Part shown: positions 15,822 through 23,895 of the stretch, in pieces | How the letters are laid out: every line of letters starts with the position of its first letter | Numbering within the stretch: the stretch's first letter is position 1 | Source of the DNA: Oscillospiraceae bacterium | Lineage (GTDB): Bacteria > Bacillota > Clostridia > Oscillospirales > Oscillospiraceae | Direction of reading: 5' to 3' | Assembly: GCA_024404315.1 (NCBI GenBank) | Contig: JAKSQD010000022.1 | Location: forward strand, 1-33,412 | Length of the DNA stretch: 33,412 bases | Translations under genes and position numbers: made by a program | Notes under the pieces: model-generated | Database searches by the model: none | Told to the model about the DNA's origin: nothing | The model's input: only the letters and a program-made list of their open reading frames with translations

Positions 15822-17096
15822 CTACTCGTCAACTTTCTTTGCCAGCGTCTTACGATCTTCATCAACGATGTGGCTATATACGTTGGTCACCATATCGGCT
15901 ACTGCGTGACCCGTGTCACCCTGAACGGCCTTAATGTCGCCGCCACTGATTTTCAGCTTCAAACCGGTGCTGCTGTGTCTCAGGCTATGGAATACCACAG
16001 GACGAAGATTGTTGGCACTGATGAGGTCTTTGAGCTTCAAGGCGATCAGACGCTCCTCAAAGGGTCGTCCGTTGTCCTGAGCGATAACCAAATTGTAGTC
16101 CGTGTATTCACCACAAAGATCACCTTTCAGCCCTAACTGGTAGTCATACATGGCTTTCATGGACTCTGCGACGGTGGCGGGAAGATAAATCGTTCTCACG
16201 CTGCTTTCGGTTTTCGGCGTTTTGAGGACCAAAGAGGTGGTGCATCCCGTCTGTTTTAACTCAGGGAAGGTGAAAAAGACTTCATCTCGCCCTTTTCCTC
16301 TCAGTTTTTCAAGGCTGGATTTCTTGCAGCGTCGCAGTTCCTTATCAACATAGAGGTAGGCTTCGTCCTTTTCAATCAGCTCATCTTCAATGTGAACACA
16401 GTCCCAAGTCAGGGCTAAAATCTCACCGATACGCATGGAGCAGCCCAGAGCGAGGAGCAGACACAGCTTGAGGATTGGGTCTGTGCAGAGAGCAAGAGCC
16501 TGAAAAGCCTCCTGATCTGTCCATACCTCTCGTTTAGTTTTCTTCTGCTTCGGCAGCTCAACGGTCATGGCAGGATTGGCACCCCTCAGATAGTCCCAGC
16601 GAATTGCCTGATTTAAAGCACTCCGAATGAGAGAATGAACTTTATCCACAACACTATGGGTAATCGTCTTGTTTTGATGCTCATGTCCCTTGGTTTTTAC
16701 CGCAGGCTCGGTCAGGAGCTTCTGATAAAACAGCTCCAAACGATGGGTGGTGAGGGGCTTGATGGGAAGCTGACCGATATAGGGCAGAATGTAATGCTCA
16801 ATGCGGTGCTGATTGCTGGAAAGAGTACTCTCAGACCACTTATTCAGCCCATACAGGCTGACATACTCCGTCATGAGCTGTTCCACGGTCATGGTCTCAC
16901 GGGCAAGATCGGGATTAGCGTCAGGGTCAACCAGATGGGCAGGCGGAAGGAGTGTTCCACGCTTCTTTTCCAGCATGATCTGAGCGATTCTGAGATTTGC
17001 TTCTTCCTCGCTGTCAAAGGTTTCGTTGATAAGGTTCGGATAATTGGGACAACGGTAGGTAATACGGTATTTTTCACCGTGCTTATGTGCTTTCAT
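15822..17096 (-). CDS. tyrosine recombinase/integrase of element 2, amber-shortened
   Basis: This 424-residue integrase is closely related to the element 1 enzyme throughout. It has the N-terminal arm-binding segment, core-binding domain and catalytic domain with R in SMRIGEIL, HSLRH, DTGH and Y in NVYSH about residue 407. The ATG at 17096 has AGGAGG upstream. A TAG codon (15822-15824) follows KVDE, where element 1 has KMDEHFF and continues for about 50 more residues. The same frame stays open after the TAG to 15663. All catalytic residues precede the stop, so activity may remain, but the tail is lost unless the amber codon is read through. Confidence 0.9.
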   Translation of the reverse strand: MKAHKHGEKYRITYRCPNYPNLINETFDSEEEANLRIAQIMLEKKRGTLLPPAHLVDPDANPDLARETMTVEQLMTEYVSLYGLNKWSESTLSSNQHRIEHYILPYIGQLPIKPLTTHRLELFYQKLLTEPAVKTKGHEHQNKTITHSVVDKVHSLIRSALNQAIRWDYLRGANPAMTVELPKQKKTKREVWTDQEAFQALALCTDPILKLCLLLALGCSMRIGEILALTWDCVHIEDELIEKDEAYLYVDKELRRCKKSSLEKLRGKGRDEVFFTFPELKQTGCTTSLVLKTPKTESSVRTIYLPATVAESMKAMYDYQLGLKGDLCGEYTDYNLVIAQDNGRPFEERLIALKLKDLISANNLRPVVFHSLRHSSTGLKLKISGGDIKAVQGDTGHAVADMVTNVYSHIVDEDRKTLAKKVDE

Positions 17097-17147
17097 AATT
17101 AAGCCTCCTGACAGATTTGATATACTTCAATGATTCAGACCTCCTTC

Positions 17148-17206
17148 GGAAGTGTCAGGTGCTTCACTTGTGAGAAAAGTATAACACCTGACCTTCCAAA
17201 AATCAA
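17148..17206 (-). promoter_or_regulatory. integrase promoter with surrounding dyad, element 2
   Basis: On the minus strand TTGATT (17201-17206) and TATACT (17178-17183) are 17 bp apart. An inverted repeat, GGAAGTGTCAGGTG (17148-17161) with CACCTGACCTTCC (17185-17197), encloses the -10 box exactly as in element 1, although the arm sequences are unrelated. One extra base bulges in the left arm. Confidence 0.6.
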
Positions 17207-17211
17207 CACGA

Positions 17212-17406
17212 TTAACTACAGTTGTTCAGAAAGTCCATGAGAGCGGACTGGGGAATACGGATGTTCTTTCCGATATGGACACAGCGAATCTGACCACTGT
17301 TGACCAGAGCATAGGCGGCATTGCGTCCGATGCCCAGCACCTTTGCCAGCTCAGAGACGGACAGAACGAGGGGAAGATCGTTAGGGTTAAAACGGTTAGA
17401 ATACAT
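17212..17406 (-). CDS. excisionase-like HTH protein, element 2
   Basis: A 64-residue protein, close to identical with the element 1 copy. It differs mainly around the second helix and wing (SGQIRCVHIGKNIRIP versus SGEIRSIRIGKNIRIP), the part expected to read DNA. AGGAGG lies 8 bases before the ATG in a leader identical to that of element 1. It sits between the mobB-like gene and the integrase promoter. It is predicted to control excision or integrase expression. Confidence 0.8.
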   Translation of the reverse strand: MYSNRFNPNDLPLVLSVSELAKVLGIGRNAAYALVNSGQIRCVHIGKNIRIPQSALMDFLNNCS

Positions 17407-17431
17407 GGAAATTTCCTCCTAAGTTTAGAAA

Positions 17432-17881
17432 TTAAAGATTTTTGATGAAATACAGAACGAAAATGATAGTTCCGATGTTGAAAAGACTGTTCAGGAGCAG
17501 CCAGAGCTTAAAGCTCCATCCCACGGTGTTTTTTCGTATGGTTTTGAGTGCGAGCTGCGTTGTGCTCGTCAGCTCGGCGTATACTGTCTCCGAGGAGGAC
17601 ATCAAATGAGAAGAATCCTTCTGAATCTGGCTCAATTTCCCGTGCAGACGGGTCATTTCCTCGGATAATGCCTGATTTTGCTTGGCGGATGATGTCTTCA
17701 AGGCGGCGAGGCTGTTCTCCTGCTGCTTTATCAGTGAGAGGAGCTTGTCCTGCTGGACGGTCAGCGTCATGGTGTCTTGGGACATCCAGTCCTTGAACTC
17801 GTTCAGAGACTCCTCTATGCGTTGCAGCGGCGGCTTGGGATTCTCGCTGAGCCTGTTCTCGACGATGTTTTGTAAATTCAC
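17432..17881 (-). CDS. nested MobB-like coiled-coil membrane protein, element 2
   Basis: A 149-residue protein from GTG (17879-17881) with AAGGAG upstream, encoded in a second frame inside the relaxase gene. The first 17 residues and the last ~40, including the membrane helix, match the element 1 copy. The middle coiled coil diverges and is 18 residues longer. The overlapping relaxase is also 18 residues longer, so one 54-bp length difference is absorbed by both frames. Conservation of start, ribosome binding site and membrane anchor in two diverged copies argues for a real gene. Confidence 0.72.
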   Translation of the reverse strand: MNLQNIVENRLSENPKPPLQRIEESLNEFKDWMSQDTMTLTVQQDKLLSLIKQQENSLAALKTSSAKQNQALSEEMTRLHGKLSQIQKDSSHLMSSSETVYAELTSTTQLALKTIRKNTVGWSFKLWLLLNSLFNIGTIIFVLYFIKNL

Positions 17882-18647
17882 GTTGTAAACTCTCCTTAGA
17901 AAAGTCAAAATGGAAGGTATCAGATAACTTTTTGTTGCGGACTTTGTGTCCCTCAAGGTCGGAAAAGGTGATATACTTTTTCGTGTCCGTCCATGTGGTT
18001 GCAACGCCGTAGTCCAGCAGCTTTTCGATAAAGTCCTCACGGCTGAGAGCGGATTTCAGGACAGAACAGACTGCAACAGCGATCTCCAAAAGAAAACTGT
18101 GACCTTCTCCACGAGCAGCCTTCTCCAAAACCTGATGCTTGTCTTTGTTCCATGTGGTAGCGTCGGTTCGCTGCTGTCCATCGAAGGTTTTGCCTTTTTC
18201 GCAGATGGTCAGTCCAGCTTCAAGGCACAGATTATCAGAAAATTCCTTCGCCTCTTGCAGCCAATAGGCGGAGGTGTGGATTTTCTTCCCCGTCTGGTAA
18301 TTCACGGAGTTGACGATGATGTGAGAATGAACATGATCTCTGTCCACATGGGTGGAAACGAGACATTCATAGCCGTAGAACTCGCCAGATGCCCAGCGGA
18401 CAGCAATTTCATGAGCCTGTGCAGGCGTGACGCTCTCGTATGGAGAAAAACTTTGGATGTAGTGGTCGTACTGTCTGCCGCCAGTCTTGTGCCACACACG
18501 TTTTGTGGTTTCCATTTCCATCGTAGCCGACATAGGGTCGCAGTGGATGCCGGAGATCAGACGCTCCTCCGTTTTTTCCTTCTTCGTGATGTAGTCAACG
18601 GCAACGCTCAGCTTTGCCTTGGAGTGAACTGCTTTAATGACAGCCAA
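17508..18647 (-). CDS. relaxase/mobilization nuclease (MOBP-type), element 2
   Basis: A 379-residue relaxase with the metal motif HVDRDHVHSH (about 100-109) followed by IIVNSVN, and candidate nucleophile Y19. The first 270 residues are nearly identical to the element 1 relaxase. The C-terminal region, which overlaps the mobB-like frame, is divergent. The start is TTG at 18647 with GAGGAG upstream, overlapping mobC by 40 bases. It would process the oriT-like region upstream of mobC. With such similar catalytic domains, either relaxase might act on either element. Confidence 0.92.
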   Translation of the reverse strand: MAVIKAVHSKAKLSVAVDYITKKEKTEERLISGIHCDPMSATMEMETTKRVWHKTGGRQYDHYIQSFSPYESVTPAQAHEIAVRWASGEFYGYECLVSTHVDRDHVHSHIIVNSVNYQTGKKIHTSAYWLQEAKEFSDNLCLEAGLTICEKGKTFDGQQRTDATTWNKDKHQVLEKAARGEGHSFLLEIAVAVCSVLKSALSREDFIEKLLDYGVATTWTDTKKYITFSDLEGHKVRNKKLSDTFHFDFSKESLQREFTKHRREQAQRESQAAAATHRGVSERVQGLDVPRHHDADRPAGQAPLTDKAAGEQPRRLEDIIRQAKSGIIRGNDPSAREIEPDSEGFFSFDVLLGDSIRRADEHNAARTQNHTKKHRGMEL

Positions 18648-18925
18648 AGATTGTTCAGCTCCTCTCGGATAGCAGCCAGCTCACGCTGGTCAATGGGGAA
18701 GCCCATATTGGCAAGGCGGGTGAGCTGGTTCAGGTTGTTGCCGATGCTTTTGAGCTGTGCGGAAAAATCTCTCAGCCCGTCCGTGTTGATGATGGGTTTG
18801 TTGAGAATCGCCCTCAGCAGAAAATCCTGCTGTTTCAGTCCAGAGGCGGCAACTTTTTTCTTGATACGTTCATGCTGGTCATCTGACATTCGGATGACCA
18901 TTTGCTTGGTGTTTGTACGGGACAT
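18608..18925 (-). CDS. mobC: MobC relaxosome accessory protein, element 2
   Basis: A 105-residue protein differing from the element 1 MobC at only a few positions (QQDFLLRAILNKPIINTD versus QQDYLLRAILNKPIVNTD). It has the same ribbon-helix-helix-like N-terminus and C-terminal helices. The ATG at 18925 has AGGAGAA upstream. First gene of the mob operon. Confidence 0.9.
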   Translation of the reverse strand: MSRTNTKQMVIRMSDDQHERIKKKVAASGLKQQDFLLRAILNKPIINTDGLRDFSAQLKSIGNNLNQLTRLANMGFPIDQRELAAIREELNNLWLSLKQFTPRQS

Positions 18926-18929
18926 AAAA

Positions 18930-19480
18930 TTTCTCCTATGGCTCCGGTTAGTGGAACACGAAAGTTTCGGGGGTGTCCAGAGGAGCGTTTTCAAAAGCTG
19001 CCTTTGGGACTTGCCGTCCCCTTTGGGGAAGGGGGACCGCCGTAGGCGGTGGAAGGGGTGGGCGAAGCCCTGACCCTGCGACGCTTGCGGAGCTAACCAG
19101 CGAAAGTGTGAATTTCAGAATCGGATTGGATGATGGAATTACCGCTTCGCTGATGCGTCGCAGACTGGGGTTTGAAGGGGCAAAGCCACTCACAAGCGGG
19201 TCAAATGGCTATCATTTGGCGGAGCTTGCCGTCGTCAGAGCAAACTCCACGCCGCTTAGGTCGGCAGGCGTGCCGCCCGTGCGCTCTGTTCCGTTGCTCT
19301 TCCTCTCCAAACACGACTCGCTACGCTGGACTCGTGTTTGGTTTTGGGGAGGTTGCTCTGACGAGTGTGGGGACGACGGGAGGAGGGAGAATATTTGACT
19401 TGCCATTTGGAGGAAAATGTTCTCACTTCCTTCCACGAGTCCCCACATAGGAAGCTGCGAAGTAGATTCCGTAACCACGT
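18930..19480. other. putative oriT and structured noncoding region, element 2
   Basis: This is the counterpart of 3900-4345. Positions 19075-19230 are identical to element 1, including CTGCGACGC (19076-19084) and GCGTCGCAG (19155-19163). The flanks differ. An extra hairpin CCGCC/GGCGG lies near 19038-19049. The variable hairpin position holds GTCAGAGCAA paired with TTGCTCTGAC, enclosing CCAAACACGA/TCGTGTTTGG. The GTGGGGAC/GTCCCCAC pair around 19368-19448 is kept. No gene is seen here. Confidence 0.6.
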
Positions 19481-19533
19481 TTCAGAGGCTACTGTCTATC
19501 CTGAGAAGAAAAAACAGAAACTCTGAAAACTGT

Positions 19534-19560
19534 GGTTTTAATGTTGTTAATGGTGCGAAT
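19534..19560 (+). repeat. 9-bp array at the 3' end of the element 2 primase gene
   Basis: Three 9-bp units, GGTTTTAAT, GTTGTTAAT and GGTGCGAAT, overlap the primase stop codon. They are inverted relative to a similar array inside the gene at 21027-21053. Both arrays end in a CTGTGG or CCACAG flank. Confidence 0.55.
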
Positions 19561-21436
19561 GGAGAAACGCAGGATTCACAACGATCTGCATACCCGCTTT
19601 CCGTCCCGGTCTGCCGGTGGGCTGGGGCTGCTCTAAACGGAGGTAGCCGTGCTCTTGCAGCAGCTCCAACGTAGCGTCGATGTCATGAGCCTCCTTGAAG
19701 AACCGCCCTCGGCAGGCATGGTACAGCTCATAGTGAGTGACGCTCTCTTTTTTTAGGCTGAGAAGGGTGGAAGCCACAAGCAGCCCTTTCTCAATCGCTT
19801 GATCGTCCGCAATCTGGGTGTAGGCAAATTCCGCCTGTGCCAGAAAATAGCGTCCGATGGTGATGGCACGATGGACGGTCTTTGCGGAAATCTCCGTCTC
19901 CTCTGGATGCTCCGCAGCATGAAGCAGTCCGGCGATCCGCAGCACCGCTCCCGGATACTTGGATGCCCAGCCGGTTATTGCTTTACCCTTGCGGCAAAGA
20001 TACCGCTCATTGGCTAAAAAGAAATCGGAGAACAGCATAGCAGCGTCAGGGGAAAGGGTGAGCCTGATAGGTTCCTCTGTTCTGGGGAGAGCCATGAGGG
20101 AGAAAATCAGAAGTTCATATCGCTCACGCAGCTCCGGCGGAACGGGAGGAGATTCAAAAACTCGGTGTCCCACTCTGGACGGAGGGGAGCAGTAGAGGAA
20201 ACGGTCAAGTAGCCCTCGTCCCTCCATGGTGGCGTTGCTCATAATGTCGCCCAATACGCTGGGCTGAACGGTGAGAACAGCGGACAGGGTGGGGTGATTG
20301 ATATGCTCCGACTCCCTGCCCTTGCGGTCTACCACAATATCGTCCCCACAATGCCCCTTGAGCCATGTGTCGAGGTTGGGCTTCTTGCTGTATCGTCCTG
20401 AGAGAATGTCAAAAATGCCGCCCTCCGTAGACAGAACGGAGAAAATACCGTCATAATCCGCCAGCAGACTGGTGAGGGCTTCGGGGGTGCAGTCGTCCGC
20501 ATAGTATCGCATGGCTTTTATCACCGGCAGCTCTGCTAACTGAGCTTCCGCATCACGCAGCTCCGCTTCCATCTCAAAATCATCTTTTTTCTCCAAACGA
20601 TGCTCCAAACGCTTGATTTTCTTCTCCAAATTCTTACGAGCGATGAAATTATCTCGAAGTTCTTGCTCGTGCTGCTGGTTGAAATCCTGCTCATAACGGG
20701 AAATCACGGAGGTAATATCCCGCATGACGGCGGATTTTCGCTCACCGGGGGCAGCTACGATAACAAGGTAGAGGTTCATTGGCTCTATGTAGCCCAGCTT
20801 GCCCATGACCTCATATTTCCGCTGTAAAGCAATCGCCAGAACGCCGAGGGAAATGGTCGCTGCCATGTCGATGGAGGTCTGACTATGGACGGCGATGGCT
20901 TCCACATAATCCTGAACGGCTGCGGGCAGAGCGTCCAGAGGAAAGGGCGGGAGCTGGCTGGACTCAATCTGGAGAGGAACAAAGGGCTGGAAAGGAGAAT
21001 GTTCAAGAACGGCAGAGTATTGGGGTTTTACACCATTTACAACATTTACACCACAGGTTTCAAAATTGTTTTCTTCGTTTGGACGCTGCATGAAGCGGTC
21101 AAGAAGCTCCTGAAACTCCTTCGTGCGGTCACAGATAGGCAGGTCATTGACGTTGTTTCCTGTGAGGAGCACAGACGGCATGGATTCTGCCAGCTTGATC
21201 TCGATGCCTGCATCATAATTCGTGAGGTAATAACGAGTGGAATCCAGAGAAATGTTCTCAGCACGAAACAGGATTTGCAGCCCGTTCAGGTCGGGGGTGT
21301 ACTCCGTATAGCTGTTCATAAGTTCCACAATGGTGGCGGCTGGCTCTCGATAGTATCCAGAATCAGTGATACAGTCTTCGAGAATGAGGGCGTGACAATC
21401 AGATGAAATTTTTCTTGCGGGTGTTTGCGTAAACAT
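19547..21436 (-). CDS. DUF3987-like replication protein with degenerate primase end, element 2
   Basis: A 629-residue protein. Residues about 15-115 align with the primase-polymerase domain of the element 3 protein but begin late in it, and the catalytic-type IDLDD reads LILEDC. SGKGLHI is also altered. The primase C-terminal linker region is missing. From about residue 165 the DUF3987 helicase-like part is intact, with a P-loop-like APGERKS, a coiled coil and a C-terminal winged helix. It probably keeps an origin-binding/helicase role without primase activity. The ATG at 21436 has AGGAG upstream and a repressor-controlled promoter. Confidence 0.82.
   Translation of the reverse strand: MFTQTPARKISSDCHALILEDCITDSGYYREPAATIVELMNSYTEYTPDLNGLQILFRAENISLDSTRYYLTNYDAGIEIKLAESMPSVLLTGNNVNDLPICDRTKEFQELLDRFMQRPNEENNFETCGVNVVNGVKPQYSAVLEHSPFQPFVPLQIESSQLPPFPLDALPAAVQDYVEAIAVHSQTSIDMAATISLGVLAIALQRKYEVMGKLGYIEPMNLYLVIVAAPGERKSAVMRDITSVISRYEQDFNQQHEQELRDNFIARKNLEKKIKRLEHRLEKKDDFEMEAELRDAEAQLAELPVIKAMRYYADDCTPEALTSLLADYDGIFSVLSTEGGIFDILSGRYSKKPNLDTWLKGHCGDDIVVDRKGRESEHINHPTLSAVLTVQPSVLGDIMSNATMEGRGLLDRFLYCSPPSRVGHRVFESPPVPPELRERYELLIFSLMALPRTEEPIRLTLSPDAAMLFSDFFLANERYLCRKGKAITGWASKYPGAVLRIAGLLHAAEHPEETEISAKTVHRAITIGRYFLAQAEFAYTQIADDQAIEKGLLVASTLLSLKKESVTHYELYHACRGRFFKEAHDIDATLELLQEHGYLRLEQPQPTGRPGRKAGMQIVVNPAFLHSHH
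21027..21053 (-). repeat. 9-bp array inside the element 2 primase gene
   Basis: Three consecutive 9-bp units read TTTACACCA, TTTACAACA, TTTACACCA on the plus strand. In the gene they encode a GVNVVNGV linker. They are the inverse of the array at 19534-19560. Confidence 0.6.
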
Positions 21437-21459
21437 TGGGTATCTCCTAAACTTATAGC

Positions 21460-21551
21460 GTTCTTGATGGGAACACTATAACAGAGAAAGAAGTTCTTGT
21501 CAAGAACTAAAATAAAAAAGACTTGAAAAATCGTTCTTGTTAAGATACAAT
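21460..21551. promoter_or_regulatory. divergent promoters with three repressor operators, element 2
   Basis: Three copies of a GTTCTTG-centred operator lie between the primase and repressor genes: GTTCTTGATGGGAAC (21460-21474), the perfect palindrome GTTCTTGTCAAGAAC (21493-21507) and GTTCTTGTTAAGATA (21533-21547). The leftward promoter is TTGACA (21498-21503, inside operator 2) with TATAGT (21475-21480). The rightward promoter is TTGAAA (21523-21528) with TACAAT (21546-21551), its spacer filled by operator 3. Both spacers are 17 bp. Confidence 0.78.
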
Positions 21552-21594
21552 AAGGATAGAGATAAGGTAAACCGACCTCAAAGGAGAAAATGTG

Positions 21595-22314
21595 ATGAAA
21601 ACCGAAAAAATCAGACAAATCCGAAAAGAAAAGGAAATGACCCAAGAGGAGCTTGCCCGTAAGATCGGGGTCAAGCGTGCGGTCATTTCCAAGTATGAGA
21701 GCGGAAGTATCGAGCCGTCTCTGACCCAGCTTCAAAAGATTGCCGATGCGTTGGAGGTTCCTCTTGCGAAACTTTTGTTGGATGAGGGGGCTGTGAGCTT
21801 TACGGAGGGGATTCCTGCCATTGATGTTCCCGTGTATTTGAGGCAGATTCCTCTTGAATTGCAATGGCTGGCGGAGCAGTTGGACACCACGCCGGAGGTC
21901 ATCCAGAGTATCAACGACTTCGGTGCTGACTACGAGCGGGAGATTCTGGCTGCAACCTTGTACTTTGGCAAGGTGGACATTGAGGACTTGAGGAAGCAGA
22001 AAGCCCAGCAGGAGGACGCTTACGACCGTTTCTACAAGACCTACAACACCTCGACCTCCGAGCCGGAGCGGGAAGCTGCGTGGCAGTGCTGCCAGAAATA
22101 CAGCCGAAAGTCCCGTGAGCTGGGACAGAAGATCACCAGACAGGAGCGTTTGGCGGAGCAGAGGAAGAAGCTGGCAGAAAGATACGAGGCGAAGGTACAA
22201 AACGTCGTCGATCCGAGATTGGTTGCCGCTTTTCTGGCACTGAATGAGACGGGGAGGGAGGAAGCGATTAAGAGAGTGCAGGAGCTGGGAGAGTTGGAGA
22301 GGTATCGGGAATAA
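21595..22314 (+). CDS. XRE-family repressor, element 2
   Basis: A 239-residue regulator with an N-terminal XRE helix-turn-helix (about 4-60: MTQEELARKIGVKRAVISKY). A long helical, charged C-terminal region (about 70-239) probably oligomerizes. The ATG at 21595 is preferred over the GTG three bases earlier because AGGAG lies 8 bases upstream. It is divergent from the replication gene, with operators covering both promoters. It is therefore predicted to repress itself and replication, like phage or ICE maintenance repressors. There is no peptidase domain, so induction would need an antirepressor or dilution. Confidence 0.88.
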   Translation: MKTEKIRQIRKEKEMTQEELARKIGVKRAVISKYESGSIEPSLTQLQKIADALEVPLAKLLLDEGAVSFTEGIPAIDVPVYLRQIPLELQWLAEQLDTTPEVIQSINDFGADYEREILAATLYFGKVDIEDLRKQKAQQEDAYDRFYKTYNTSTSEPEREAAWQCCQKYSRKSRELGQKITRQERLAEQRKKLAERYEAKVQNVVDPRLVAAFLALNETGREEAIKRVQELGELERYRE

Positions 22315-22407
22315 AGTGATCTTTAATAGAAAAGAAATATGTGTTCTGTAATATTGATGCGAGATAGCTAATGTGAAATATGATATATTCTTTTTTTAGG
22401 TCACAGG

Positions 22408-22436
22408 TTGCTATTTCCGAAGTTGGAAGCTATAAT
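22408..22436 (+). promoter_or_regulatory. promoter of the AT-rich two-gene cassette
   Basis: TTGCTA (22408-22413) and a perfect TATAAT (22431-22436) with a 17-bp spacer, 60 bases before the GTG start of the membrane protein. The surrounding DNA turns markedly AT-rich from about 22315. Confidence 0.6.
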
Positions 22437-22495
22437 AGTTTGCAGAGAGTGGAAAAAATACGATAATGTTAAATGATAAATTGGAGGGGTGCATT

Positions 22496-23110
22496 GTGAA
22501 AAATCAAAAAACAGAGTCCCAAATAGCTGGAATTATGGAAGAGTATTCTCAAGTTAGAAGTATGCTTGAAAAGTCGTGCGAGAGACAAGATACTTATTTC
22601 TTATCTTCTTTTACTATTTTAGGAGTTGGAAATATTTTTCAAAAAGGATCTGTATTTTATCTTGGTATAACATTGTTATGCATATCTTTGTTCATAAACC
22701 TTAAAATTATCGAATGCAGGAATATGACATTTTACAATACGACGTATTTAGTAACGTTTTTAGAGGATGCTCAGTATGGGCTTTTGTACGAAACAAGAAT
22801 ACAAAAATTAAGAGGTATATTTTGGAAAGATAAATCTGGAATTACACAAAAAAATATATACAATCGGTTCTATCGTTTTGGATATTATATAAAAAATGGC
22901 ATTATCTGTATCATGGTTATTTTTCTTGCAATTCAAACCACAGAAAGTTTGTTACCGATTGATACAGTTGGAAAAAAACTAAAATTATTCCTCGTAATAA
23001 TTATTACAGTATTAAATCTTGTGTATTCCTATGTCTTATTAAATGATAGATTTTTAACAGGAGAATTTTTGAAAAAATGGAAAAAGATAAAGGAAGAAGA
23101 GAATACATAA
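22496..23110 (+). CDS. four-helix membrane protein of unknown function
   Basis: A 204-residue protein. The GTG at 22496 is chosen because GGAGGGG lies 7 bases upstream. An in-frame ATG at 22466 has no good site. An N-terminal helix (EEYSQVRSMLEKSCERQDTY) leads into two closely spaced membrane helices, a cytoplasmic helical segment, and two more membrane helices. The basic tail is KKWKKIKEEE. The layout resembles SLATT-type or other small membrane effectors, but no family is certain. Low GC and rare-codon use mark it as a recent import. It overlaps the next gene by 34 bases, so the two form one unit. Confidence 0.7.
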   Translation: MKNQKTESQIAGIMEEYSQVRSMLEKSCERQDTYFLSSFTILGVGNIFQKGSVFYLGITLLCISLFINLKIIECRNMTFYNTTYLVTFLEDAQYGLLYETRIQKLRGIFWKDKSGITQKNIYNRFYRFGYYIKNGIICIMVIFLAIQTTESLLPIDTVGKKLKLFLVIIITVLNLVYSYVLLNDRFLTGEFLKKWKKIKEEENT

Positions 23111-23850
23111 TATGTATTATTAACAGTGAGGCGGTATATTGCAACGCTTTTGAAACAATGTATCAATCAATTATCAGCAATAGCCCCCTGTTGTTAGAGA
23201 GAAAATGGGTTGTTTTATATACAGAGGATAATGAAGAAGGAATAGAACACTTAATAAAAAAATATCAGAATATTGAATTTATTAGTTATCCTGAATTTCA
23301 AAGTGTAGATAAATATGAACTGAAATTTTTGTTGATTAATTATATTGAATCAATTGAAGACAGTGAGAGTATAATCACGTATTTAGATACGGATCATATT
23401 TTTTTAAGAAATATGGATTTAATAGAGGTTGAGAACGGTAGAGTAATATTGAGTTCGGAAAAACGCAAGTTATCTATTAATGGGGAAAAGATAATACATT
23501 ATAATGCTTCATTTGTACGGGCAACGATAAACACATGGAAAGCGTTTATGTTAGACTGGAAGAAAACATATTCAGCATTAGAAGGAAAAGTCAATTCAAG
23601 ATTTAGAGAGGAAATTGCTTTTTCAATTGCTATCAGAGATAATAAGGTGCAAGTTACTCCGTTGTCAGGAGAGATTCAGTCAAACTTTCAAAATTATCAT
23701 TTAGAGTGCATATGCTTTCATTATGGAGGAGAGTACTCTTCGGCTAAAAAAATGAAAAATGTGTTGGTTGGAAATCATATAAGTATAGATACGTTGACAA
23801 ACCAAGAAAAGTGGCTTATCAGTCAAATACAATTCAATATGCCAAAATGA
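23077..23850 (+). CDS. glycosyltransferase-like protein (GT-A type, tentative)
   Basis: A 257-residue soluble protein. A Rossmann-like start (REYIICIINSEAVYCNAFETM) and a central TYLDTDHIFLRNMDL contain a DxD motif typical of metal-dependent GT-A sugar transferases. NASFVRAT and the C-terminal CFHYGGEY fit the acceptor/metal-binding end of such folds. The ATG at 23077 overlaps the membrane gene. AGGAG lies about 13 bases upstream, a long spacing, so coupling is likely. AT-rich like its partner. The donor and acceptor are unknown. The pairing with a membrane protein may modify a surface polymer or act in defence, but neither is shown. Confidence 0.6.
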   Translation: MEKDKGRREYIICIINSEAVYCNAFETMYQSIISNSPLLLERKWVVLYTEDNEEGIEHLIKKYQNIEFISYPEFQSVDKYELKFLLINYIESIEDSESIITYLDTDHIFLRNMDLIEVENGRVILSSEKRKLSINGEKIIHYNASFVRATINTWKAFMLDWKKTYSALEGKVNSRFREEIAFSIAIRDNKVQVTPLSGEIQSNFQNYHLECICFHYGGEYSSAKKMKNVLVGNHISIDTLTNQEKWLISQIQFNMPK

Positions 23851-23895
23851 TAATTTGCTTTGCTTTTTCTGCGGATAATTTTTTGAAATTTCCTA

